From NCBI RefSeq assembly GCF_022234545.1, contig NZ_JAIEUI010000023.1, positions 57,811 through 121,810 on the forward strand: DNA of 64,000 nt, written 5' to 3'. Shown piece after piece: positions 37,100-44,773 of the stretch. A model generated the notes under the pieces. That model made no database searches. It had not been told where the DNA came from and saw only the letters and a list, made by a program, of their open reading frames with translations. The translations under genes were made by a program, and so were the position numbers. Origin of the DNA: Paenibacillus piscarius (GTDB lineage Bacteria; Bacillota; Bacilli; Paenibacillales; Paenibacillaceae). The first letter of the stretch is position 1. Each line of letters begins with the position of its first letter.

Positions 37100-38302
37100 T
37101 TACTTCTGCCAGTTCCACAGGCGCACTTCGCCTACCTGCAAATGGCGGACCCACGAAGCTTCGCGCAGCTTCAGCAGCTCCTTAACTGGTCCGGTGACTA
37201 CGGCACCGTAGAGCTTCACCCCGTTCTGCTCCAGATAAGCCACAGAGGTGTCTAACTGATCGATGTATGCCGCTGACCGGGTAAGCCTTGGATGCTCCTG
37301 CAGCAGTCTAAGCGTCTTGATGAAGTTCGCATCACGCAGTTCACCGCTCCCGTATGCCTCAACGGAAGGCGACACGCTGCTGTAGGTGGATACGGAGCTG
37401 AACCAGCCTGTTTTTTCCTTGGTGACCGCAGATTTCTTCATATCATCCTTATGCCAGATAGGATAATAGGGAAAGCCAAGCGGGTGTACGACCACATCGT
37501 TCTCCCTCGTCGAAGGTCCGGCATCCGCCCCGAACCAGACCGGCTGAAGATTCAGCGGCTCCAGCTGCTTCAGCAGCTCATCGGTCGTATACAGATGGTC
37601 CAGTGACAGATACGCCTCGGCAACCGTACCTTCGGGCAGCTTCGCAAGCCTCTTCCACTGATCATTGTCATCCCCTCCCCCGGCAGTCCCCTCCGCAGGC
37701 GGATAATAAAACACTTTTCCAGACCCGTTCCGCTCATCCATCCAATTAAACTCACCAATATTGGCCAGTCCCAGAAGAAATTTCTGAGTATAATTCCCGA
37801 CCTGAATACTCTCGCTGCCCACCTGCTTCAGCAGATTCCCGGATAACTCCATCCTGAAAAAATAACGCACATCCGCTGACAGATGCACCGTGGTGTTAGG
37901 GCGGGTAACGGCAATCGTTGATGACACCACATCACGGTAGGTATCCATGCGGTCGCCGGTACTATAGAAGGCTGTTGTAATGATGCTGCTGATCACCGTA
38001 AAGATCAGGATCGCCGACAATACCGTCCAGGTGTTAGTGATCCGTGCTCTCCATTTGCCCCGGCGGATAATCCGCTTCTCGTTCTTCTTCCTGTTCTTCT
38101 TCTGTGGTCCTGCACCCGCGTCCTCCGTCCGGTCCGGCCGGGTCCACCGTCCGTCTGCCTGATCCTCACGTTCCATCTGCTCCTCCAGATACAACTGATA
38201 GGCCTCAAGCTTCACAAGCTCGCTCTCAACCTCCTCACGCTCTGCCTCCGGCAGGGTGCCCTCACTGTACCGGCGCAGCTTCTCTTTGAATTCCTCACTC
38301 AT
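37100..38302 (-). CDS. Membrane anti-sigma factor (YhdL-like)
   Basis: 400 residues from the ATG at 38302 (GGAGGAGG 7 nt upstream), overlapping the sigma gene by 8 nt. A short cytoplasmic N-terminal domain (MSEEFKEKLRRYSEGTLPEA) that would bind the sigma factor, a very basic linker (KKNRKKNEKRIIRRGKW), one membrane helix (about residues 88-112) and a long extracytoplasmic domain fit the sigma-regulator N/C type of SigM control. It would hold the ECF sigma at the membrane until an envelope signal arrives. Confidence 0.85.
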   Translation of the reverse strand: MSEEFKEKLRRYSEGTLPEAEREEVESELVKLEAYQLYLEEQMEREDQADGRWTRPDRTEDAGAGPQKKNRKKNEKRIIRRGKWRARITNTWTVLSAILIFTVISSIITTAFYSTGDRMDTYRDVVSSTIAVTRPNTTVHLSADVRYFFRMELSGNLLKQVGSESIQVGNYTQKFLLGLANIGEFNWMDERNGSGKVFYYPPAEGTAGGGDDNDQWKRLAKLPEGTVAEAYLSLDHLYTTDELLKQLEPLNLQPVWFGADAGPSTRENDVVVHPLGFPYYPIWHKDDMKKSAVTKEKTGWFSSVSTYSSVSPSVEAYGSGELRDANFIKTLRLLQEHPRLTRSAAYIDQLDTSVAYLEQNGVKLYGAVVTGPVKELLKLREASWVRHLQVGEVRLWNWQK

Positions 38303-38798
38303 GCTCATTCCTCCTCCGATCCGCCTCACGCAGCTTCTGCCTGGCGCGGAATACGAGTATCTTGTATTGGGACAAGCCCACCTCCATAATGTCAGCGGCT
38401 TCCTTATAGCTCAGCCCGTGCACATCATGCAGCAGCAGCGCATGACGCTGCCCTTCCGGCAGCCGGCTGAGCGCCTGAACCACTTCCTCCCAGCGTTCCT
38501 GCCGCAGCAGGGTGCCCTCCGTTGTCTCGGGGTGGGGCAGGCTGCTGAAATAAGCGCCTTCCTTCGCCACACTCCGCTTCTCCTTGCGCGTATAATCAAT
38601 GAAGGCGTTATAGGCCACCCGGAACAGCCACGGCTTGATCCGCTCCTCGTTGCAATCCTCCAGATACAGATAGGCCCGGTAAAAGGTCTCCTGCATCAAA
38701 TCTTCAGCCGCATGATGGTCCTGGCAGAGGGAGCGCAGATAGCGGTAGATATCAGCCACGTACAGCTCATATAGTTCATCCAGCGAATTCTTCTCCAT
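38295..38798 (-). CDS. ECF RNA polymerase sigma factor (SigM-like)
   Basis: 167 residues. Region 2 is YVADIYRYLRSLCQDHHAAE with DLMQETFYRAYLYL (about residues 14-46), and region 4 is LPEGQRHALLLHDVHGLSYK with EAADIMEVGLSQYKILVFRA (about 115-150). I place the start at the ATG at 38798: an in-frame GTG at 38822 has no Shine-Dalgarno and lies on the likely -10 element. The gene is coupled to the downstream anti-sigma gene and probably controls its own transcription. Confidence 0.9.
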   Translation of the reverse strand: MEKNSLDELYELYVADIYRYLRSLCQDHHAAEDLMQETFYRAYLYLEDCNEERIKPWLFRVAYNAFIDYTRKEKRSVAKEGAYFSSLPHPETTEGTLLRQERWEEVVQALSRLPEGQRHALLLHDVHGLSYKEAADIMEVGLSQYKILVFRARQKLREADRRRNEHE

Positions 38799-38818
38799 CT
38801 CCTTCCCCCTTACTCCAT

Positions 38819-38845
38819 CCACGTATGAGTCCGCGAAAAGTTACA
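38819..38845 (-). promoter_or_regulatory. ECF-type autoregulatory promoter candidate
   Basis: On the minus strand TGTAAC (38840-38845) and CGT (38821-38823) are 16 nt apart, resembling the AAC...CGT promoters of ECF sigma factors. It ends about 20 nt before the sigma gene ATG at 38798. Confidence 0.5.
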
Positions 38846-39013
38846 CTTTTGCACCAACTGTCCTGAAATCATCTATTCAATTCGTAAGCAAAGTCCTTCC
38901 CCGGAGGGGGCGGTGGTGCGGGATCCGCTAGGGTGAAATGGGCCGAGGTGCGATGGTGCAGGGGGCGATGTGCGAGGTGCGAGGTGCGGGGGAGCGAACC
39001 CCGCCACTCCCGT

Positions 39014-39195
39014 TGCGGACTGGAGATCCCTTATTTGGCCGGAACACAGCATTTCGCATGTCTGGCGGACTCAGATGCCGTTAAGTCCCCTCTTCGGCCT
39101 CCGATTACGCTCCACAATACAATATAGGGGCTCCTGAGTCCGATACGAGCAGAAAAGGCGTCTTTTTCGCCAAATAACGTCCTCTGTGTCCGCAT
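39014..39195. repeat. Four-unit inverted intergenic element, family A, copy 2
   Basis: CGGACT starts at 39016 and 39066; the inverted units end at 39142 (AGTCCG) and 39192 (TGTCCG). The offsets of 0, 50, 126 and 176 are the same as in the copy at 12921-13104. All units keep CGGAC-N10-(C/T)TA. A GGCG/CGCC hairpin lies between the inverted units. No gene was found in 38823-39369; the stretch 38941-38995 is a G-rich GGTGCGA-type low-complexity run. Confidence 0.75.
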
Positions 39196-39369
39196 AACTC
39201 CCAGATGACCCCGAAACCTCTAATTTGTTAAACACCGAAGGTCAACAGCCAGCAACGGCGGAGGAGCTCAAATCCAGCACAAAGGGAGCCTCCCGGCCCC
39301 CTGTATGCTAACTCTGGCGATCATTCCCCAGCCTCATTCACGCTGGCAGCCTGCTATCACGTATTTTAT

Positions 39370-40656
39370 TCAATAAAAACCGATGCTGGCGGAAGCATCC
39401 TTCATCCACTCCCGCTTGCGGCCCTTGTCCAGCTCGCCGCGCATCCCGCGCACCAAAGCCTCCACATCGGCCGTACCGCTCTCATGCCATTCCAGGGCGG
39501 CGCTGACATACAGCTCACCGAGCTGGGTCAGGGAGAAATCTCCGGTCAGGCGCGCCGCCGTGGCCGTGCCTTCCTCCCCTGCGAAGGTGGAGAAGCCGCG
39601 GAGCTTCAGATATTCGAGCCGCAGCGCTTCGCTCGGCATCTTGATCTCGTAGGCCCGGTCGAAGCGCCCGGCGCGGTTCATGAGGCCCGGGTCGATTTTG
39701 TCCGGATAATTGGTCGTGCCGATCAGGAAGATACCCTCCTTGGAGGTGGCACCGTCCAGCGTGTTGAGGAAGAAGGAGCGGACCTCCTGCGGCATGGAGT
39801 CGATATCCTCGATCACCAGCACCATCGGTGCAAGCCGTGCGGCCGCCTCAAACACCTCATTCACCGATTCGCTGCTCGTATATTCGGTAATCTGCCAATA
39901 GAGCACAGGTCCCGGCACGCTCCCGGCAATCGATTTAACCAGTGTGGTCTTGCCGTTTCCCGGATGCCCATAGAGCAGAATCCCCCGCTTGTACGGGATG
40001 TCATAGGTGACGTAGAAGCTGCGGTCGCTGTCAAAAAACTGGTCAAGCGAGCGGTAGATTTCTTTTTTGATCGCAGCATCCATCACGACCTCATCCCGCT
40101 TGACGGCACGCGTAATCGGCTCATCCTCACGGAAAATGCCGTTGCGCCGGTCGGTGAACACCGTCACCTTGTTGATATTCTGCTCCCGCTGCCGCTTGCG
40201 CACATTGCCGAGGAAGAGCTGCAGCTGCTCATCCGATGCGGCAAACACATAGTCCTGGAAGTTAATTCCGTTCTCCTGAAATACCGGAACCCGGGCCAGG
40301 GCAATACCCATCGCCGGATAAGCCAGCACATTATTACGGACCGACAGATGGATATGGTACTCCGGCTGCTCCTTCTCATCGTCGAACACGAAGGTCCGGT
40401 CCTCCAGCCGGTCAAAAATCCGCGCCACATGCTCCACCCCGGCATTCCCGCTCTGCACATCGTTCTCCAGCAGCTTCCAGTACTCACTGTTGGGGTCATC
40501 GCTGGCATACAGCTCATACCTGACCCCATAACGGGCGTAGAGGGCTTCAAGGATGCCGTCCACCAGACGGGCGTATACATCATAGCCTTTGATAATTCCG
40601 GCATTGTTCTCATCATATTCGTAGATTACAGCCGGTTTCTTGTTGTCCTGCTCCAT
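39370..40656 (-). CDS. AAA ATPase (BCS1/FtsH-like ATPase domain), partner of RtcB
   Basis: 428 residues from the ATG at 40656, directly after the rtcB stop. The N-terminal 200 residues are unassigned. The AAA core follows: Walker A LLYGHPGNGKTT (about residues 228-239), Walker B MVLVIEDIDSM (about 275-285), sensor 1 LIGTTNYPD (about 309-317), and arginine finger region NRAGRFDRAYE (about 324-334). No membrane segment is seen, unlike mitochondrial Bcs1. Tight coupling to rtcB suggests a role in RNA repair, perhaps remodelling an RNA-protein substrate, but no function can be assigned. Confidence 0.88.
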   Translation of the reverse strand: MEQDNKKPAVIYEYDENNAGIIKGYDVYARLVDGILEALYARYGVRYELYASDDPNSEYWKLLENDVQSGNAGVEHVARIFDRLEDRTFVFDDEKEQPEYHIHLSVRNNVLAYPAMGIALARVPVFQENGINFQDYVFAASDEQLQLFLGNVRKRQREQNINKVTVFTDRRNGIFREDEPITRAVKRDEVVMDAAIKKEIYRSLDQFFDSDRSFYVTYDIPYKRGILLYGHPGNGKTTLVKSIAGSVPGPVLYWQITEYTSSESVNEVFEAAARLAPMVLVIEDIDSMPQEVRSFFLNTLDGATSKEGIFLIGTTNYPDKIDPGLMNRAGRFDRAYEIKMPSEALRLEYLKLRGFSTFAGEEGTATAARLTGDFSLTQLGELYVSAALEWHESGTADVEALVRGMRGELDKGRKREWMKDASASIGFY

Positions 40657-40658
40657 CC

Positions 40659-42119
40659 TTATTTCGTCCCCTTTATCGCAGCGAGCGGCTTGCACTTGGC
40701 CACAACAGCAGCCAGGCCGGCGCCCGTAACGCTTTCTATGATCTCATCTACATTCTTATAGGCTTGGGGAGATTCGTCAATGATAGATTCCAGGGAACGC
40801 TGGTTCACCACAATCTCCTCATTCGTTCCCACCTTCATCGACCGCGAGAATTCCTGGACCGTGACCAGCTTCTTCGTGGCTGAGCGGGAGCGGATACGAC
40901 CGGCACCATGACAGATGGAATAATAATTCTCTTCTCCGCCGGGCTGGCCGACCATGATATAGGACGCGGTGCCCATCGAGCCGGGGATTAGCGCCGGATG
41001 TCCGGTCGCCGCATACACGCGCGGATTATCCGCATGTTCCGCCGGCAGCGCCCGGGTAGCCCCCTTGCGGTGCACAAACTTACTGCCTGTAGAGGTCTTC
41101 TCTTCCCAGGCATAATTGTGCATCAGGTCATAGAGGGTACGCAGCTCGCACTTCGGACCGAAGACATCACGGAAGCCTTCACGGACACCGTAAGCAATCA
41201 GATGGCGGTTCACCACCGCATAATTCAGCGCTGAGTACATCAGATTGACGTAACGCTGGGCCTGCGGATGCGCCAGTGGCGCAAAAATCAGGCGCGGGTC
41301 GGCGCTGCCCAGCCCCAGCTGGCCCATAACCTTGGCGAAGGCTGGAGTACAGAACTGGTTGACCAGCCCGCCCCAGGCCCGGGAGCCGGAGTGGATCATC
41401 ACAGCAATCTGCCCGTCCTGAAGCCCCCAGGCTTCAGCCACCCCGCGCTGGTCCTCCGCGATCTCAATCGCCTGGATCTCGACGAAATGGTTGCCGCCGC
41501 CAAGCGTGCCCAGCTGACGGTGCCCCCGGTGCCAGGCCATATCCGGCAGCTCATTCAGAATCTCCTCGTCGAAGCCGAGCCGGCTGATCTCCACATGGGA
41601 CAGCGCGCTGGACTTCTTCGGGGTGTAGCTGTCCGGGACGTATTTGTTCGGCAGGCCGTGCAGTCCCTTGCGCACCACATTCTCCAGCCGGATATCGCTG
41701 TAATGGCCGCGCTCCTGGGCCTCCATCGGCAGATACCGCTCAATGGCGCGGACCAGCTTCCGCCGCAGCTTCACCTCGCGCAGATCATCCATATGCAGAT
41801 TGGTCAGATGCACCCGCATTCCGCAGCCGATGTCACTGCCGACAATGGACGGGGACACATAACCTGAGGTTGCATCCCAGACCGCCGTGGTGCCGATGCA
41901 GGTTCCGACGCCTACATGCACATCCGGGGTATAGCTCATATATTCGATGCCGGGGATCTGCAGATTGTTGTTGGCCATCTCCAGGACTTTATAATCCAGT
42001 GTGCCGTACAATTGCTCACTGGCGTAGATTTTGAGGTCGCCGCCCGGAAGGGCCACCTCATGTTTATAGCGGGACATCTCCTCCGCTTGTTGGTTCATGC
42101 TATTCATATATGGGTTCAT
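40659..42119 (-). CDS. rtcB: RNA-splicing ligase RtcB
   Basis: GTP- and Mn-dependent ligase joining 2',3'-cyclic phosphate or 3'-phosphate ends to 5'-OH ends in tRNA and other RNAs. 486 residues. Metal and guanylate motifs are intact: SDIGCGMRVH (about residues 94-103), LGGGNHFVE (about 200-208), HSGSRAWG, HRKGATRA, and HGAGRIRS with the catalytic His (about 400). The ATG at 42119 has GAGAGG close upstream; the ATG at 42107 is an alternative. It is preceded by a long structured leader with a terminator and followed immediately by an AAA ATPase gene. Confidence 0.95.
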   Translation of the reverse strand: MNPYMNSMNQQAEEMSRYKHEVALPGGDLKIYASEQLYGTLDYKVLEMANNNLQIPGIEYMSYTPDVHVGVGTCIGTTAVWDATSGYVSPSIVGSDIGCGMRVHLTNLHMDDLREVKLRRKLVRAIERYLPMEAQERGHYSDIRLENVVRKGLHGLPNKYVPDSYTPKKSSALSHVEISRLGFDEEILNELPDMAWHRGHRQLGTLGGGNHFVEIQAIEIAEDQRGVAEAWGLQDGQIAVMIHSGSRAWGGLVNQFCTPAFAKVMGQLGLGSADPRLIFAPLAHPQAQRYVNLMYSALNYAVVNRHLIAYGVREGFRDVFGPKCELRTLYDLMHNYAWEEKTSTGSKFVHRKGATRALPAEHADNPRVYAATGHPALIPGSMGTASYIMVGQPGGEENYYSICHGAGRIRSRSATKKLVTVQEFSRSMKVGTNEEIVVNQRSLESIIDESPQAYKNVDEIIESVTGAGLAAVVAKCKPLAAIKGTK

Positions 42120-42181
42120 TTCCTCTCAGTTTTCGTTTGTAGGTTGTTGAATACCAATATTTCCAAGTATCTGTGTACAAC

Positions 42182-42216
42182 AAAAAGAGCCGCAGATCCA
42201 TTCCGATCCACGGCTC
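42182..42216 (-). terminator. Intrinsic terminator in the rtcB leader (possible attenuator)
   Basis: The minus strand has GAGCCG-TG-GATC, a GGAATG loop, GATC-TG-CGGCTC, then TTTTTGTTG. It points toward rtcB and ends 62 nt before its ATG. Confidence 0.75.
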
Positions 42217-42219
42217 CCG

Positions 42220-42269
42220 GCGTGCTGTGCGCAGCTTCCCGATGAAGCACGCGCACGTTCAAAGCACAC
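42220..42269 (-). ncRNA. Structured leader hairpin upstream of rtcB
   Basis: Outer stem GTGTGCT / AGCACGC and inner stem GTGCGCGTGCTTC / GAAGCTGCGCAC (two mismatches) around an ATCGG loop. It ends 3 nt before the terminator stem and could compete with or stabilise it. Confidence 0.5.
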
Positions 42270-42306
42270 CTGTATCCAATTGTGACAATAGCGGCAGAAC
42301 CGCGGA

Positions 42307-42399
42307 TTATGTCTTCCGGACAGAGGCGATGAGATCAGATCGTTGATATGCGGTTGTGATGTGACTGTGGTGTGTTCTTGCAGCATTCATTCCAATCAT
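42307..42399 (-). CDS. Possible 30-residue leader peptide upstream of rtcB
   Basis: AAGGGAGG (42410-42417) is followed 10 nt later by the ATG at 42399 and a 30-codon frame rich in His and Thr (RTHHSHITTAYQRSDLIASV), ending in TAA just before the leader hairpins. Another ATG at 42390 is in the same frame. The good Shine-Dalgarno is the main support. A competing 86-codon frame (42126-42386) runs through the terminator and lacks such a signal. Confidence 0.4.
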   Translation of the reverse strand: MIGMNAARTHHSHITTAYQRSDLIASVRKT

Positions 42400-42435
42400 G
42401 ACCCATCGGCCTCCCTTCGCTAAATGATAAACCCA

Positions 42436-42465
42436 ATAATAAATGGCATTGCTGCCGGTTGTCAA
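42436..42465 (-). promoter_or_regulatory. Sigma-A promoter of the rtcB leader
   Basis: TTGACA (42460-42465) and TATTAT (42436-42441) on the minus strand, 18 nt apart. Transcription would start near 42429 and run about 310 nt before rtcB. Confidence 0.6.
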
Positions 42466-42488
42466 CCCTAATTCTGGTAAAGTTTAAT

Positions 42489-42749
42489 TTACTTAAATTT
42501 GGACCAGTCCTGATTGCTGTTCTCCAGCAGATGGCCGAAATCGTTCTCCAGCCGCTTCTGCTCCGCCTTCCGCTTGTCCTCCGCTGCCTTCAGGGCAGCC
42601 TCCTTCTTGTCCCGTTCTTCGGCCTTCAGCGCATCGGACTGCGCCTTCAGCTTCTCCAGCACCTCGCCGCTCAGCATATCCTTCAGAGTGGTTGGAGCAT
42701 CCGTTGCCGCAGGGCGCGGAGCGGGGGTATTCTTCTTCTTTTTAGCCAT
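42489..42749 (-). CDS. YqkE-like small charged protein
   Basis: 86 residues from the ATG at 42749 (GAAAGGATGA upstream). Lys/Pro-rich start (MAKKKKNTPAPRP), a short conserved-looking TLKDMLSGEVLEKLKAQ, a long charged coiled-coil-like helix (KAEERDKKEAALKAAEDKRK), and the ending FGHLLENSNQDWSKFK. It resembles Bacillus subtilis YqkE, whose role is unknown. Confidence 0.75.
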   Translation of the reverse strand: MAKKKKNTPAPRPAATDAPTTLKDMLSGEVLEKLKAQSDALKAEERDKKEAALKAAEDKRKAEQKRLENDFGHLLENSNQDWSKFK

Positions 42750-42839
42750 GGGAATCATCCTTTCATACGGCTATAATCCTTCAAATTTGTTTTAGTTACA
42801 AGGCAATCCGTTTATAATGTTAAGTAAGGGGTGAGCCTA

Positions 42840-43193
42840 ATGAAATCCACAGAGCTATGTCCAAGGTTACAAAAAAGCATGGATCTTATCGGCAGACGCT
42901 GGACGGGCTTAATCATCTATCAGCTGCTACAGGGCCCCCAGCGTTTCGGCGAGATTGAGGCCGCGCTGCCGGTCAGCGGCAGACTGTTATCTGAACGGCT
43001 GAAGGAGCTGGAGCAGGAGGGCATTGTGCTGCGCGAGGTGTTCCCGGAGACGCCTGTGCGGATTCAGTATTCGCTGACCGGCAAGGGCCGGGCACTCGAA
43101 TCCGTCATCCGCGATCTGCAGGTCTGGTCGGAGTCCTGGATCACGGAAGAGGAATGCCGTTCCGTCTCCAGCGCTCCTCCGCAGCCTCAATAA
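42840..43193 (+). CDS. HxlR/DUF24-family winged-helix regulator
   Basis: 117 residues from the ATG at 42840 (AGGGGTG 6 nt upstream; the GTG at 42831 is less likely). Hallmarks are an N-terminal Cys (ELCPRLQKSMDLIGRRWTGL) and RFGEIEAALPVSGRLLSERL, the recognition-helix region. The early Cys is the position used for thiol-redox or quinone sensing in YodB/CatR-type relatives. Its target is unclear; no divergent enzyme gene of the usual type lies next to it. Confidence 0.9.
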   Translation: MKSTELCPRLQKSMDLIGRRWTGLIIYQLLQGPQRFGEIEAALPVSGRLLSERLKELEQEGIVLREVFPETPVRIQYSLTGKGRALESVIRDLQVWSESWITEEECRSVSSAPPQPQ

Positions 43194-43208
43194 GGTCCTA
43201 TTATATAT

Positions 43209-43712
43209 TCACAGCTTGCGGCCGATGATGACCAGATCACGCGGGGTGCCATCTAATACGGCAACCCCGGGCAGCAAGCCCCACTGCTGGAAGCCGAACT
43301 TCCGCAGCAGAGCCAGACTGGGCTCATTATGGCCGAACACGAAGCCGACAAGATTCTGCAGGCCAAGGCGCGGACATTCCTCCACCGCTTTGGCCAGCAG
43401 AATACTTCCGGCGCCGCTGCCGCGGAATTTCTCATTGACATAGACGCTGATCTCCGCTGTTCCGTTGTAGGCCGGACGCCCGTAGAAGGACTGGAAGCTG
43501 AACCAGGCAGCAATCTCGCCGCCCTGCCGCAGCACCCAGAGCGGCCGGTGATGGCTGTTATGCTCATGGAACCACCTCACCCGGTCCTCCACGGTCACAG
43601 GCTCAAGATCCGCAGTTACCATCCGCCCGGCCACCGTCGAATTGTAAATATCCACGATCGCCCCCAAATCCTCTATTGTAGCATCCTCTATGTTGTAAGG
43701 CTGCCAATCCAT
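43209..43712 (-). CDS. GNAT acetyltransferase (phosphinothricin acetyltransferase-like)
   Basis: 167 residues. The N-terminal IVDIYNSTVAGRMVTADLEP resembles the Pat/MnaT group, which acetylates methionine derivatives or phosphinothricin-like amino acids. The acetyl-CoA motif is VNEKFRGSGAGSILLAKAVE (about residues 92-111), then LVGFVFGHNEPSLALLRKFG. It is convergent with the HxlR gene 15 nt away and has no evident partner. Confidence 0.88.
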   Translation of the reverse strand: MDWQPYNIEDATIEDLGAIVDIYNSTVAGRMVTADLEPVTVEDRVRWFHEHNSHHRPLWVLRQGGEIAAWFSFQSFYGRPAYNGTAEISVYVNEKFRGSGAGSILLAKAVEECPRLGLQNLVGFVFGHNEPSLALLRKFGFQQWGLLPGVAVLDGTPRDLVIIGRKL

Positions 43713-43795
43713 GCTGTTGTTCCTCCCATAAGTGGTCTAAGCGTTCATTGCAATGATTATACTCCATGCCGCCCCCGTTTCTGCAAGCAGCGGAT

Positions 43796-44644
43796 CTATT
43801 GAAGCCCGGTCTGCTCCAGACTCCACTGCCACAGCCGTGCTGCCGCTTCCGGGTCCTTTGCCCGCGGGCTTAGCTCCTTAATCTTACGGCGGTAATAATA
43901 TTGGCCGCTTACTTCGTTCAGCTCCGGCGCCGCCGCCAGATAAATGGCTGTATCCGCGCCCTGCTCTGACGTCTGGAACAAGAGGGCCACCAGCTTCATT
44001 ATTCTCTGCCCGAACCCTGTCTCCCGGCTCACGCCAATGCTCGTCCCCACTGCTCCCGGGTGCAGACAGTTCACCGTGACGCCGGTCCCCTTCAAGCGTT
44101 CCGCCAGCTCGCGGGTAAACAAAATATTCGCCAGCTTGGAACGGCCATAAGCCTTCGCCGCAGTGAAGCCGCGGGATAAAGTATGATCGTCCAGATACAG
44201 CTTGCCGATCTTGTAGGCTCCTGAAGCGACAACTACAAGCCGCCCCTGCGCAGCTGCCTTAAGCCGGTCCAGCAGCAGCATGGTCAGCAGGAAATGGCCC
44301 AGATGATTGACCCCAAGATCCAGCTCGTAGCCGTCTGCTGTAAGCTCCCGCCGAAAGACCATCACTCCGGCGTTATTGATCAGCACATCAAGCACAGGAT
44401 ACTCAGCGTTGAATCCCTCGGCAAAAGCACGGATACTTGCGAACGAAGCGAGGTCGCACAGCATCAGCCGGATATTGTCCGATCCGCTCTGCCGCACCGC
44501 CTCAGCCAGAGCTTCTTCCCCCCGCCTACGGCTGCGGCAGGCCATGATCACCGTCGCGCCCCGGCGGGCCATCTCCACGGTAGTTGCCAGCCCCATCCCG
44601 GAGTTGGCGCCGGTAATCAGCACCGTTTTTCCTTGCATGGACAT
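43796..44644 (-). CDS. Short-chain dehydrogenase/reductase (retinol dehydrogenase-like)
   Basis: NAD(P)-dependent oxidoreductase, 282 residues. The cofactor motif is TGANSGMGLAT (about residues 11-21), NNAGVM near 90, and the catalytic Ser-Tyr-Lys set ends in AKAYGRSKLAN (about 159-169). The Ser region is VVVASGAYKIG. The R...R pattern MACRSRRRGEE after strand 2 suggests NADPH. AGAGGGGAAG precedes the ATG. The substrate is unknown. Confidence 0.9.
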   Translation of the reverse strand: MSMQGKTVLITGANSGMGLATTVEMARRGATVIMACRSRRRGEEALAEAVRQSGSDNIRLMLCDLASFASIRAFAEGFNAEYPVLDVLINNAGVMVFRRELTADGYELDLGVNHLGHFLLTMLLLDRLKAAAQGRLVVVASGAYKIGKLYLDDHTLSRGFTAAKAYGRSKLANILFTRELAERLKGTGVTVNCLHPGAVGTSIGVSRETGFGQRIMKLVALLFQTSEQGADTAIYLAAAPELNEVSGQYYYRRKIKELSPRAKDPEAAARLWQWSLEQTGLQ

Positions 44645-44773
44645 CTTCCCCTCTCCTGCATATAGGCCCTAACGGCAATTGTACCAGCCCGGCCTGATCC
44701 GAGTAAGTATATGCTAGTTAAGGTTATGTTACATCATTTCAGAGGGTTAACATAGTCCAAAAACCGCCACTCA

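Noticed and set aside
42126..42386. 86-codon frame upstream of rtcB with several cysteines
   Set aside because: It reads through the leader hairpins and the terminator and lacks a spaced Shine-Dalgarno; the overlapping 30-codon frame has a much better initiation signal. Not fully excluded.
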